From contig NC_081844.1 of the NCBI RefSeq assembly GCF_963259705.1, forward strand, positions 11,517,715 to 11,581,714: a DNA stretch of 64,000 bases. The letters are read 5' to 3'. Within the stretch, counting starts at the first letter, position 1. Every line of letters begins with the position of its first letter. The notes under the pieces were generated by a model. The model saw only the letters and a program-made list of their open reading frames with translations. It did no database searches and was not told the DNA's origin. This document shows, piece by piece, positions 30,901-40,258 of this stretch. Source of the DNA: Myotis daubentonii (lineage: Eukaryota; Chordata; Mammalia; Chiroptera; Vespertilionidae). The position numbers were made by a program, and so were the translations under genes.

Positions 30901-31513
30901 GCCACAGGCTCCCCGAAACCTGGAATCACCTGGGGTCAAGAAGATTGGGGAAAGGAAGGGAAGGTCAGAAAAGCATTGCCTCTCCACCTGGTTATGCTTC
31001 ACTTTCCTATTCAGAGAATGTGAGAAAAGGCCACTACTCTGGCTTGAAAGGCCTCTGCGAAAGACCCCTACCTGGTGAGTTGGAGCAAGGGCTCCCAGGT
31101 GACCCACAGGGCCAGGTCATGCCTTGGGTGACTGACTGGGTGGGGGCAAGCAGCGGGTGCCTGATCCACTTTGTCACCCACTGGAAACGCCTGTGCTTAC
31201 CCTGGGTGTGCTCACCCTACCTCTCCATTACCAGGTTGCTGTTCCTGCTGACCCAAGGGGAGGGGAGTTGTCTGAGCAGTCCCACTAGTCCCCCTATAAT
31301 TGTAGTCACAGCCTGGGCCCCTTGGAGCTTGGACTGTGTGTCCTGGCTGCTTCACATCTCTGGGCCTCTGTGTTGGTCATTCCTGTTTTCCAAGTGGCTT
31401 TTCTCTGCTACTTTATTCTTGGAATATGCCCCCCAATTCTCACCCGTGGCACCCCTTGCCTCCAACCAGTGTGTGTGTGGGGCTCTCCCAGGGCTTGGGG
31501 ACTCACTTACCAT
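24890..31513 (-). CDS. PRAM1: PRAM1, myeloid adapter protein (nine exons with coding sequence)
   Basis: PML-RARA-regulated adapter molecule 1, a cytosolic adapter of granulocytes related to FYB/ADAP. Coding exons in transcript order: 31513-31511, 29806-28540, 28454-28388, 28311-28238, 25666-25609, 25510-25402, 25294-25132, 25047-25014, 24923-24890. The total is 1809 nt, about 602 residues; the human protein is longer, about 700 by recall. Order: a long array of 12-13 residue proline/lysine repeats (KPPQPEF type), a tyrosine motif EEIYELYDDV, a basic KAEKAEREFRKKFK helix, then an SH3-like domain (FEGEIVIQTKMM to YGYVPRVALLPL) and YDDV. All junction phases agree. The protein ends at YDDVGF*, earlier than the recalled human C-terminus. 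The start codon is the last codon of exon 1; the upstream frame is also open (see findings). Confidence 0.95.
25014..25047 (-). CDS. PRAM1: PRAM1 exon: SH3-like last strands
   Basis: Acceptor ctttctgcag, donor gtgagt. Encodes YGYVPRVALLPL across its junctions, the ALYDY-opposite face of the SH3-like fold. Confidence 0.9.
25132..25294 (-). CDS. PRAM1: PRAM1 exon: SH3-like domain core
   Basis: Acceptor ctccccag, donor gtgagt; 54 codons plus one base. Begins FEGEIVIQTKMMIDPNAKTR, contains GKHLGIRRGEILEVIEFTN and ends CRDTKGK. Confidence 0.95.
25402..25510 (-). CDS. PRAM1: PRAM1 exon: basic helix
   Basis: Acceptor gtgacccag, donor gttggc (weak but GT). Encodes KEKAPQPQQLLPVDPKALKK and RKAEKAEREFRKKFK. 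Confidence 0.92.
25609..25666 (-). CDS. PRAM1: PRAM1 exon: proline linker
   Basis: Acceptor ctgcccccag, donor gtacca. Encodes DEVPSIQQPPRKPPEDPEL, aligning with the human DEAPSVQQAARRPPQDPAL by recall. Confidence 0.9.
25812..25905 (+). repeat. Probable MIR SINE
   Basis: Contains aggaaacaaaggctctggga, taacctgcctaagttcaccc and gataagtggtagag. Confidence 0.6.
26060..26623. mobile_element. Non-autonomous hAT transposon with internal long hairpin
   Basis: Inverted ends CAGTGGTCGGCAAACT and TTTGCCGACCACTG. Perfect 8-bp target duplications gactagac at 26052-26059 and 26624-26631. Inside, 26233-26285 and 26304-26356 are 53-bp inverted repeats (51 of 53 paired). No transposase coding. Lies in a PRAM1 intron. 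Confidence 0.95.
26632..28237 (-). other. PRAM1 intron
   Basis: No coding exon recognised. A MIR-like stretch at about 27490-27625 (tgtaagcgcaacaagatact). Short (CCCTCGCT)n at about 27921-27947. Confidence 0.45.
28238..28311 (-). CDS. PRAM1: PRAM1 exon: tyrosine motif
   Basis: Acceptor acccctgcag, donor gtttgt. Encodes DQEEIYELYDDVDLTDSSPS, a candidate phospho-tyrosine/SH2 docking site like those in FYB. Confidence 0.92.
28388..28454 (-). CDS. PRAM1: PRAM1 exon
   Basis: Acceptor ctgtccacag-like (ccacag at 28460-28455), donor gtgagt. Encodes TLQKTCSSAGIHFQARQPKA. An alternative AG ten bases on would break the frame, so this acceptor was chosen by phase. Confidence 0.85.
28540..29806 (-). CDS. 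PRAM1: PRAM1 exon 2: proline/lysine repeat array
   Basis: 1267-bp exon, acceptor gtccccaag, donor gtgagt. Opens with SHQDFRSLQAKFQASQPE, then about 25 imperfect repeats of the form KKPPQPEFSxLP, then PPAKPPLPPG near the end. Long open frames in other frames and on the + strand are by-products of the tandem repetition. Confidence 0.96.
30014..30225. mobile_element. SPIN hAT element (non-autonomous)
   Basis: Ends CAGTGGTTCTCAACCTGTGG and GGTTGAGAACCACTG. Body contains gggtcgcgacccctttggcg and taacagtagcaacattacag. Perfect 8-bp target duplications cattagat (30006-30013 and 30226-30233). Lies in PRAM1 intron 1. Confidence 0.97.
31511..31513 (-). CDS. PRAM1: PRAM1 exon 1: start codon
   Basis: ATG directly before donor gtaagtgagt. 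The preceding codons read TRHLPAA, matching the recalled human HHLPAA, but the human first Met position is not ATG here. Exon 1 upstream of 31513 would be 5'UTR. Confidence 0.7.
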
Positions 31514-31990
31514 GGCGGCAGGCAGGTGACGGGTTACGGTGAGAGTGGGAACTGAACTGGGCCTGTGGCTTTCAGGAAGTGACTGCGGCTTCTGCTCCAC
31601 AGGCCCCATGGGTGGAGAGGGCAGGGGAGGAAGGAAAGGAGGCGGGGACGGCCCGGGCTTGTCTCCAGATCCTTCCTGTCCGGCACGTCTTGAGTTCCTG
31701 ACCTGCCTGCTACTGTCACTGCATTGCATGCATTGGGGGTCAGCACATTCACAACACAGTCACTGGTTTCTTGGCTCTCTGCTGTGCCTCTCCCCCTCAG
31801 TCCCACCACATGCCCTGCTAACCTCTGGGCTCCAGGGAGGACTTGGAGCTAGACCTCCTGCCAGCAGAGACAGGCGAAGGCCAATTTCAGACAGAGCCTC
31901 CGTGGGAGGGGGAGTTCTCAATGGAGAGGGGGGCACAGTCTGTTCTGGGCCGGAGACCAAGGAGTCCAGTGAGTGTGATGGGTGAGGCCT

Positions 31991-32031
31991 TTTTTAAAAA
32001 AATATTTTTATTGATTTCAGAGAGGAAGGGG

Positions 32032-32087
<56 letters not shown>

Positions 32088-32244
32088 TCAATGATCAGAG
32101 AGAATCATTGATCGGTTGCCTCCTGCATGCCCCCTACTGGGGATTGAGCCCACAACCCAGGCATGTGCCCTTAACAGGAATCAAACCCAGAACCCTTCAC
32201 TCCACAGGCCGACACTCTATCCACTGAGCCAAACCGGCTAGGGC
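31991..32244 (-). repeat. Ves SINE with expanded (GA)n
   Basis: Complete reverse-oriented Ves in which the purine tract after the tail has become about 50 bp of GA repeats (32033-32083). Flanks ggtgaggccttttt and ggtgaagccttttt. Confidence 0.9.
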
Positions 32245-32689
32245 AGGTGAAGCCTTTTTGCTCATTACCTCACCTGCCTTCCTCATGTTAACACTTCTCT
32301 GTGGTCCAATTCCCAGTTTTGAGCAAGACTTCCCTGTTGCAGGGGCAAATGTTACATGGACCATGGATGGCCCACTGAGATGGCAGATTTGAAGATGAAT
32401 AGGTGGGCAGTATCAAAGGTTTTGGCCCTGGGGAGGGGGTCCAAGGACACCCCAGGTTCCCAGTGGACTAAGGATGTGAAGAAAATCAAGACAAGACAGC
32501 TTGGAGGCCAAGGAAGATGGAGTAAAGGTAGTGGGCAAGACCAGTGCAGTTAGGATGTGGGGCCCAGCCAGATAAGGTTCCCTGGAGGTCAGTTCATTGG
32601 GAGAGTGCAGAGCCCTGGTTCTGTTTGGCCATGCATTGGGGTTGTTTGAGGAATTTACAAAGAAAGACATAGAAGCACCCAGAAATTCT

Positions 32690-32770
32690 GACTTAATTGG
32701 TTTGGGTGTGGCCACACCTAGACACTTGCTGAGGGATTCTAATGTGCAGCTAATTGAGAAACACCGGTGC
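32690..32770. repeat. MER5-like hAT-Charlie relic
   Basis: Contains aaattctgacttaattggtt and gattctaatgtgcagctaat, typical of the old MER5 family. Assigned by recall. Confidence 0.5.
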
Positions 32771-33903
32771 CCATCGGTCACCTGCCATCTGTCCCCATTA
32801 TTAAAATGCAGGGTCTGCTTCCAGTCAGTGGTGAGGCCTCAGTAACCGCAACATCCCAGGTAATGCCCATGCTGCTAGTTTACAGATCACACCTGGCAGG
32901 TGATCCTATAAGTTTCCAAAAGGATCCAGAAAGATTTAGTTGAGACAGGGAAGGAGGCTCTTTCTGTCTTGAGGACTTGTATTCCCAGCAGGAGACCTTC
33001 TTTTGCCTGCCCTGCCATGAAGGCCACAGGCAGCACATCTGGAAATGACTGCCTGTTTGTATGTCTGCTTTAGGGTACGGCCTGAGGATTCTGGAACTTG
33101 GCCTGTGAATCCGTGTCCCTGCACAGGGACATGCATTCTCAGTCACATTTCCAGATGTCGGTCCCCCTCTGAACAGGGGTCCCAGGAGGCCAGGGATGAT
33201 GAGATTTAGGTCCTCTCTGGGTCTCCAGGACCAGCCACCACCTCACAGGTTTGGTGAGAGGGAGAGGATGAGAGAACAGGGATGACTGGCTGAGAGCATA
33301 TAAGGTAAGCTGAAGGATTTAATGAATGACAGCCAGTGATTCCCCAGGCTCTGGGGAGACTCCTGGGTGTGTGGACAGCTTCAGCACAGAATTCTAGAGG
33401 GTCCCTCCCTGGCTGAGCCTCTGTGGAGAGCCCACAGGCTCCTGGCACCATCCCCAGAAGGCACATGACCCCCAGTCCTCTTTGTATGTTTGGCACCTTT
33501 CTGGAGGCACAAAGCCTTAAACGTGGACCTGCAGCTACAGTTGGAGCTGGGGAACCAAAAGCCAGAAGTGAGCCTGATCCAGCATTTGCCTTGGGAAATG
33601 GGTGTTGGTGGGGGTTCGTCAGGCAAGTGTGTGGAACTCTGAGGGCCAGGGAGGTGAGCTGGGGTTCTGAGCGTGTGTGGGGAATTGAAGCTGGTGCACC
33701 CAGGCCCTGTGCAAGAGCCAGGAGCAGTGCACCTGCCTTCCCTAATGTGGGTGGGTGGGTGGTGGGGGTTGGGGGTTGGCAGCTGGTGCAGCCACTTAAG
33801 AGGACTGAGCACGTGGGTGGTGGGTCCTGAGGCCACAAGAAGTCAGGAGCCCCGGACGGGGGGTGCTCAGCTTAGGTCAGGAACTTTACCTCCCCTTTCC
33901 CAG

Positions 33904-35150
33904 CTGAGGGGGCACCCACCAGCGACACCAGCAACGGAACTGGTGCTGGATAACTGCCAGGCGGTGGATGGACACTTGGAGTGGCTCAGCCTGTTGAACA
34001 TGAACCTGCAGTCTCTGGCCCACCTGCCTACGTGGGGGCAGCTGTACAAGGCGAGTGCTGGCCTCCTCTCATTCTCCCTCAGACTGATACTCTTGGGTAC
34101 CGTCTGCTGGACATGCTTGGGCCTAAGAGGACAGCTTTCAGGCATCCTGGAGTTGAGGTGGGGTAGGGGGACCTTCTGTGGGGTCATAGGTTAGCCAGGA
34201 GGACAGGGGCTGCAGGAGCCTAGAAGGGACAGTGGGAGCAGTGATGAATTTCAAGTGAGCAGACAAAAGGCTGTATATGAGTTGGAAGGGGATGAGGGAG
34301 GAGGTATGTTTTGGAGTGGTCAGGGTACCCAGGCCAACTGCTGAACCAGCTCCTTAAGCCTCAGGGCAGAGTTCCCACTGCCTCCAAAGGGGCAGAGGGA
34401 GCTATGGGCCCTTAGTTCTCACGGGAGTGGTGGCTGCATCTATATGGGTGATGGAGTGGGTATGGTGGGTGTTGGGAGAACTGGACCAAGATATTGGCTC
34501 TTGGTCTCTCTGGAAAAGTCCTGACAGCCTGGATTTGGGGATGGCTGGATGAGGGACTTGATAGGGAAGGAAAGCTAGGGGGGTTGGTACCCTGGGGTCC
34601 TGGGGAACCAGAATCACTAATTCCTACCCCTGGAGATACAGGAAAGCCTGGGACTAGGGCTTTGGGAATGTGGACCCTGCTGGCTGGTAGTAACTGTGCC
34701 CAGCTCCAAGGGTGGTGCAGAATCAGCGAGTGACTTAAAACTGGGCCTGGCTAGAGAGTCAGTGAGCTTACCCACCTACCTTCACCTTCTCTCTCTGTAA
34801 AATGGGCCCCTTGACCTTGCCCCACCTCCTCCCCAGGCTCTTGCAAAGGTTGAGGTAGCCATGGGCTTGGTGGCTGGAGGGATGTGAATCACTTGCAAAC
34901 ATTTCCCAAGTCCCCACCTTCTCTCCTCAGTCCCTCTATGAATCCTCACAAAGGATCCAGGGAAGAGCATCAAGGCACTCATTTAAAAAGTGAGATGCAG
35001 GAAAGCTGATGGCCACACAGTCATGGCTATAAGGCTTCTAGCTGAGAAGGGGGAGCTCAGAGGGCCCTGGAGCCACTTCCCTGATGGCCCATCTAACTCC
35101 ACAGCTGGTGCTGAGTAACAACCATCTCAGCAGGGTCTGCAGGGGTTCAC
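33904..35150 (+). pseudogene. ANP32-like leucine-rich-repeat relic with intron
   Basis: Exon A (33904-34050, 49 open codons) encodes TELVLDNCQAVDGHLE then LSLLNMNLQSLAHLP, matching the ELVLDNC and FLSxxNVxLxSxxxLP motifs of ANP32 proteins but lacking about ten residues between them. It ends at a non-canonical gcgagt donor. Exon B, after cacag at 35105, reads LVLSNNHLS, matching LELSDNRVS at the residue expected next, then loses frame. Weaker remnants may lie at 35522-35580 and 35690-35760 (GKIQD). Because the intron position is kept it is not a processed copy. It is interpreted as a decayed gene; no full reading frame is present. Confidence 0.6.
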
Positions 35151-35887
35151 TCGTGTGCTTGCTCACAGGAAGTCTGTATTCAAGGAGGAGAAGGGAGATG
35201 ATTTGTGTGGCCCGGGGAGGGAATGGGAAGGTTCAAGATGGGGGCCTTGTGAGCTACTAGGAGAACAGGATCTTCATCTAGAGAACTATAGGGAGACACT
35301 GAAGGGAATAGGAAGGGGAGGGACACAATCAGAAGAGACCCGTTTTCAGGGGTGTTCAGACTGGGGGGGAAGGGCAGGAGGAATTGCTTCTGGTGCCCAG
35401 GAAGGGTAGAGGGCAGAGGCCTGGGCTAGGGGTACCATGGGGCTGGAAGGTAGTAGAACCCACCTGAGTGGTGGCTGCCAATAACACCTGGGACTTCCAT
35501 ACCAGGAAGCTTGGCCCACAGATCTCAGTGACAGCAGGGCTGAGACAGCAGTGTGGCACCAAAATTCCAACCCTGGCCCAGGCCTGACTTCCCATGAAGG
35601 AAGGGAAGACAGGACCAGGATGGGGAGGGATAAGGAGGGAAGGGAACCCAGGCTCTCCGGGGCTGACCTTGACCCACTGTTTTCTTTAGGGCTGGGGCAG
35701 GGGAAAAATCCAGGACAAAGAAGAGGCCTGAGTCCTAGCCTGCAACAGAATGCCCAGCTCTGGGGCTCTATCCTGTCACCTCCCTGTGAGTTATCATTGG
35801 CCTAAGGACCTAGAGGGTTCTAGCTGGGCCAACTCAGCACTTTCTCAGGACCAGCCTCCCTCCCTGTCCTCCCCACTGACTCCCAAG

Positions 35888-35888
<1 letters not shown>

Positions 35889-35920
<32 letters not shown>

Positions 35921-35921
35921 T
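35889..35921. repeat. (ATCA)n microsatellite
   Basis: About eight uninterrupted tetranucleotide units. Confidence 0.95.
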
Positions 35922-36129
35922 AAACTGTAAATTTCCATCCCATCTGGTTTCTGGAAGTGACTGGACAGCATCAGTGGCAGTACTGAGCAGGAGGCTGGTC
36001 CGAGTTGAGGTAACAGGGAAGGTGGGATATAAGTGGGTTGTGGGTAAGAGGAGGCCTGCCCTTCTCAAGATGGGGGCAGGGGTGCCCAAGACTGCTAGAC
36101 AGGCTGCTGAGGGACCCAGACAGCACAGG

Positions 36130-36152
36130 CCAGTTCATCCGCCTCTTTTATT
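36130..36152 (-). terminator. ZNF414: ZNF414 poly(A) signal
   Basis: AATAAA on the - strand (36152-36147), about 190 nt beyond the stop of the longer-isoform terminal exon. Confidence 0.7.
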
Positions 36153-36338
36153 ATTTCCTCTCCCAATCCATTTCAGGCCCCAGTAAAATTACAAAACTAG
36201 CCCCATCTCATGACCCACTCTACACGGCATTCAGAGCAGCAATAACACTACACTTTCCCTTTGATAGCAGCAGCGAGCGACACCTTGGGTGCAAGCAGGG
36301 CCAGGTCTGGGTGGGGCAGAGGAGGCGGTGTCTGAGCC

Positions 36339-36544
36339 TCAGCCCCGCCCCTCGCCTCTGGGGCCTCCATCCTCCCCACCCTGGTACTCCAGGGCCTTAC
36401 CCACCGGGCACTCGGGGCGTGGCTGCCCGGGGGCAATGGAGCGGTGGTCCTCCAGGTGAAGGGTCATGGCGGGCCGCGAGGCTGTGGAGAAGGTGCACTG
36501 CATGCACGAGTAGCGACCACGCGTGTGCTCCCACAAAATGTGCC
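36339..36544 (-). CDS. ZNF414: ZNF414 alternative terminal exon with fourth zinc finger
   Basis: Acceptor tgcccgcag, phase 1, encodes HILWEHTRGRYSCMQCTFST then LHLEDH: C-x2-C-x12-H-x3-H. Open to TGA at 36341-36339. A GTAAGG within the exon could be a further donor. Confidence 0.8.
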
Positions 36545-38763
36545 CTGCGGGCAGGCGGGACCCTGTCAGTCCCGGCCCCCGCCCAGAGGTCTGGTCCATC
36601 ACCGAGGAGGTGGTCACGGGCGAGGGCGCTTCGGGCATTTATCCATTCCCATCAGCTCGCGAGTACCGAGGGGCTGTCCTGCCTGATCCATCTTCCCCGG
36701 GTGTGTGCCCCCCTGAAACTGGGGGCATTGAACTTGACTTCTCTGTGTCCCCCATTCCCATCCCCGGAATCCCCGCAGAGCGCGAGCTTTACATGGTAAC
36801 GCCGGTGCAGATGAAGGCGCGTGGGCCAGTAATTTTTAAGGCAAAATCCTGTATTTCAGGGCTGGCACTGCTGCCTCCTAGCACCTCCTGGGCCTGGCAG
36901 GACGCAAGCCAGAAACCCCCTCCATCCCGCCCTGGTGGTCACCTGCACGCACCTGAGGGCGCGTCGGAGCCGCCCTGGGGTCTTCGAGGACTGCCACCGG
37001 CACCTGCGGTAAATAGGCTAGTCAAGGTCAGATATCGGAGCAAACTCAGCCCACCCTCTGGCGGCCCTGCCACGGCACTCACCTTGGCTCTTTTTCCAGA
37101 CAGCGGCGCTGGAGGCCGGCAGCCCAGGAGCGGCAGCCAGGAAGGGGCGCAGGCGCGTGGGGTTTAGGCCAAAGGACGCGGGGTTCAGGTAGGGACGAAA
37201 GGGCCCGCTGGGGGCAGGGGCGGGCGTCGCGTAGGGCTCGAGCGGGTGCTGCCAGCCCGTCGCCGCCGCAGAGTCAGATTCCGTGGGGCGCTCGAGCGCG
37301 GAGGGCTCCTTGTCGAGGGCAGGGGCTGGCGGTGGGGCTGGGCTCTGCGCATGCTCAGCGCAAACATGCAGGTGTTTGAAGAGCGAGCGGTGCGTGCGGA
37401 AGCGCAAGAGGCAGTTCTCACACCTGGGGACGAACACAGGCCTGGGCTGGGTCTCCTGGGCACCAAGAAGGGGGCCCAGACCCAAGTCACAGATGACCCA
37501 ACTGCGGGGTAGGAACTGGTCCTCAGTGCCCCCTACGCTGACCGCGACCCTTCCGGACCCCTCCAGGTCAGAGCCCTGGGAAAAGGAAGAGGTCTCAGCC
37601 TCGACTTAGGTGGTCAGCTTTCCTCTTAGAAGCTTCAGGAGAGACTGGGAGGAACCACACCCACATGAGCCCCCCCCCCTCCCGGGTCCTGGGACCTTCT
37701 CCAGGTCCGTCTCTCTGGGACAGGTCTTGCCCGAGGCCACACCCATTTTCAGACCCAAGCCCCTCCCCCATCAGCCCCCTGACTGGGAAGTGGGCTTGAA
37801 CCCCAGGTATTGGCTGTCACACCAGGAGCAGGAGCTGCCTAGGGCCTAGTCACCAAGGACCAGAGGAGGCTGGGTGGTCAGGGTCTCACTTGAAGTAGCG
37901 ATTGGGTTTGTAGTGCAGCTTGCCGTGTGCCACCAGCTCCTGCATGCTGGGGAAGGTCTCGGTGCAGTTCAGGGCGGAGCAGCGGAAGAGCTTGCCTGGC
38001 AGGGCAGGGGCGGAGGACAGAGGAGTGGAGTGGGGTGGCCACGGGTCAGCCTGGGAACTCTGCCTGCCTCCCACCACCTACTCTGACCCTACCTTCCAGG
38101 GACTGTGTGGGTGGGCAGTGGGTACGCAGATGCTGTGCCAAGTCACGAACGCTGGGGAAACTGAGGCAGCAGCCAAGGCTGGAGCAGGGTATCTGCTTTC
38201 CTGTAGGATGTACACAGCAGGGTCACCCATCCCTCCCCTCCCCGGTGCTGTCCAGGGCTCTGCCCAGGGAGCATAGACCAGGGGGAGTTACCCTATGGTT
38301 TCCTACTGGGTCCTACCATCGACCGCTTCCATTGGACTGAGCTGCCAGAGGGCAGGGGCTGAGTGGACCTGGCGCATCACAGCAGCCACGCCTGGCACAC
38401 ACTCAGTGATATCACCGAGTATGGAAAGGCTCTGTTTTCCGTCGTTCCAGGCCTGTGCCCCCACAGAAGGCCCTATCACAGGTCACCTGGTGGTGGGCGT
38501 CGCCTGGGAGGCCGCAGGTCCTCACTGGTCCCAGAAACTGCGCTGGTTGGGCCAAGGCTAGATCCCGGGCCAGGCTGGCCCGCGCCTGGGGCTGAGGAGG
38601 CGCCCTGCTGGCCCGCGCCAGACCCTCCGCGGTCCCACAATGCGGGGGTGGCTGTCTGGTCAGGCCCTGCCGCCTCCCCCATGGAGAAGGAGGCTGCAGC
38701 AGCCACGCCTGGGGACACTTCCTTCTGGGTCTCACTGGAGCTGGGCTCTGCACTGATCAGCAT
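36339..38763 (-). CDS. ZNF414: ZNF414, C2H2 zinc-finger protein
   Basis: Zinc finger protein 414, a small nuclear protein of unknown specific role. Coding exons: 38763 (or further 5') to 38487, 38200-38093, 37995-37890, 37423-37083, then either 37003-36939 or 36544-36339. Fingers: C-x4-C-x12-H-x3-H in the second and third exons (CSSLGC...HLRTH, CSALNC...HGKLH), C-x2-C in the fourth (CENC...HLHVC), and C-x2-C-x12-H-x3-H in the alternative last exon. An N-terminal low-complexity acidic/proline region and a C-terminal proline-rich tail flank them. Identity is by recall of the human protein; junction phases all agree. The first codon is uncertain, so the 5' boundary is given at the first Met that is certain (MLISAEP). 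Confidence 0.92.
36939..37003 (-). CDS. ZNF414: ZNF414 short terminal exon
   Basis: Acceptor tttaccgcag. Encodes GAGGSPRRPQGGSDAPSGAC followed by R and TGA, as in the main human form. Splicing out of its inner donor (CAG|gtgacc) would not fit the phase of the downstream finger exon, so the two endings appear mutually exclusive. Confidence 0.85.
37083..37423 (-). CDS. ZNF414: ZNF414 exon: third finger and proline-rich region
   Basis: Acceptor gtccccag, donor gtgagt. Starts CENCLLRFRTHRSLFKHLHV, continues with proline/alanine-rich sequence, ends SSAAVWKKSQ. Confidence 0.95.
37890..37995 (-). CDS. ZNF414: ZNF414 exon: second finger
   Basis: Acceptor ccctgccag, donor gtgaga. Encodes GKLFRCSALNCTETFPSMQE and ends LHYKPNRYFK. 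Confidence 0.96.
38093..38200 (-). CDS. ZNF414: ZNF414 exon: first finger
   Basis: Acceptor catcctacag, donor gtaggg. Encodes KQIPCSSLGCCLSFPSVRDL then AQHLRTHCPPTQSLE. Confidence 0.95.
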
Positions 38764-38793
38764 GTCCGGGCTGGGCACGGAGGGTTCTTCCTC
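38487..38793 (-). CDS. ZNF414: ZNF414 first main coding exon
   Basis: Encodes EEEPSVPSPDMLISAEPSSS to TSEDLRPPRRRPPPG, donor gtgacc. The recalled human protein begins MEEKPSG; here the codon before GAG GAA is CAG (38796-38794), so initiation is at Met 38763-38761 or from an upstream exon joined in frame. Confidence 0.8.
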
Positions 38794-39289
38794 CTGGTGG
38801 AAACAGAGGCGGGGAGAACCCCTCTGGGCCTGGGTCTGCTGGGGCCAGCCAGGGGGACCCTCCCTCCCCTCAAAGACCGTGGTGCATTCCTGAAGCAGCG
38901 AGTGCTCCCGAAACAAGAGCCAGTCAGCCCCATCCTAAGGAGTTACCATCCAGGGAGGCAGGCTGCTAGGCGGGAGTGTTCCTAAAGCAGAAGTGGACCG
39001 CTGTCAGGAAGTGCTCATCGAAAGCAGCATCCCCTCTTCCCCCGCTTAGGGAGATGGGAGGCCCCCCACGTGGCCTAGAGGGAGTAGGCGGGACAAAGGC
39101 TATGAAGGCGAGGCTCTGAACAGAGTGGTTAGGACGATGCTGGTGAGGCCGGAAGTGGCCACGTGGGTTGTTTGAGGACGGACCGGAGCTGTGCAGGTGA
39201 ACTTGGAAGTGTTGGGGGCCGGTGGCATGAAGACCGGGGGCGGAGCCCGAGCTCAGTGGGGGTGGCCCAGTCGAAACCAGGCCCGGAAG

Positions 39290-39620
39290 TAGGGGGTGGG
39301 GTGGTAGCCAAATGACTAGTGACGGGGCGAGTGCCCGGATGTGGGGGCGGGGTTGGCCGGAGGGTGTGTGCGTGACAGGACCGCTCCCCTCCAGTCCCCG
39401 CTGGCTCGCCGCACCCGTGTCCCCGGCGCCGCGCTCACCATCCTTGGCCCGGCTAGGCCTTTTGTCCCCGCAGCTCCTGCGGCTCCGGCTGAGGCTGCGG
39501 CGACTTCTTGGGCGGCCGCGAGCTCGCGCTCACTTCGACGCCATTATCCGCCTCCCAGCTCTCGCGAGAGCACGGGCGGGACCTGCGCAGGGCTCTCCGT
39601 GAGGGGGCGGGGCCTGCGAT
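39290..39620 (-). promoter_or_regulatory. ZNF414: CpG-island promoter of ZNF414
   Basis: Dense CG dinucleotides over about 330 bp with TCTCGCGAGA at 39560-39569, a palindromic core-promoter element of housekeeping genes. On the - strand an ATG (39544-39542) followed by GCG TCG AA and donor gtgagcg (39533) suggests exon 1 ends at 39534. Confidence 0.7.
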
Positions 39621-39891
39621 CGGGGACTACTGAACCACAGAACAACCCCCGCAGCGGGTTTGCAAACTGAGGGCAATGTGAACAGCCAGTGCGCTGAGAT
39701 CCAGGATTAAAGTCTTCCCTGGCCTGTGTACTCGTCTGTAAAATGGGTATCTTAAGCCCATTCCGTATCATTCCCAGCCTGGAAAGGCGATAAACAACGC
39801 TCTCCTTTTTGAAGAGATTGTGTTGACTGGCACCCTCATTGAAGGAAGTTGGCAATGGTCGTCAACATTTTAAAAAAACTTTATTTATTGC

Positions 39892-40258
39892 CCTGGCCGG
39901 TGTTGCTCAGTTGGTTGAGCGTCGTCCCATGCACAGAAAGGTCACTGGTTTGATTCCGGGTCAGGGCACAAGCCCAGGTTGTAGGTTTGATCCCCCGCGG
40001 CAGTACGTACAGGAGCCAAACAATGTTTCTCTCACATCAATATTTCTCTCTCCCCCTCTCCTTTCCTCTCTATCAAATCAATAAAAACATTTTTTTAAAT
40101 TTTATTGATTGATTTTAGAGGAAGGGAGAGAGAGACATCCACCCGTTGTTCCACCAATCCACGATTCATTGGTTGACCCTTGAATGTGCCCCTAGGATGG
40201 AACCCTCAACCTGGAAGTATAGGCTCCATACTCCAACCAACTGAGCACCTGGCCAGGG
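39892..40258. repeat. Two abutting diverged Ves-family SINEs, tail to tail
   Basis: About 39892-40092 on + (ccctggccggtgttgctcag) and about 40093-40258 on - (head tgagcacctggccagggca). Confidence 0.8.

Noticed and set aside
33206..33838. 210-codon - strand open frame between PRAM1 and ZNF414
   Set aside because: No recognisable domain, no repeat of the frame by splicing, and ordinary GC-rich intergenic composition.
36038..37167. + strand open frames of 214-253 codons over ZNF414
   Set aside because: GC-rich antisense shadows of verified ZNF414 exons; no splice structure or known domain.
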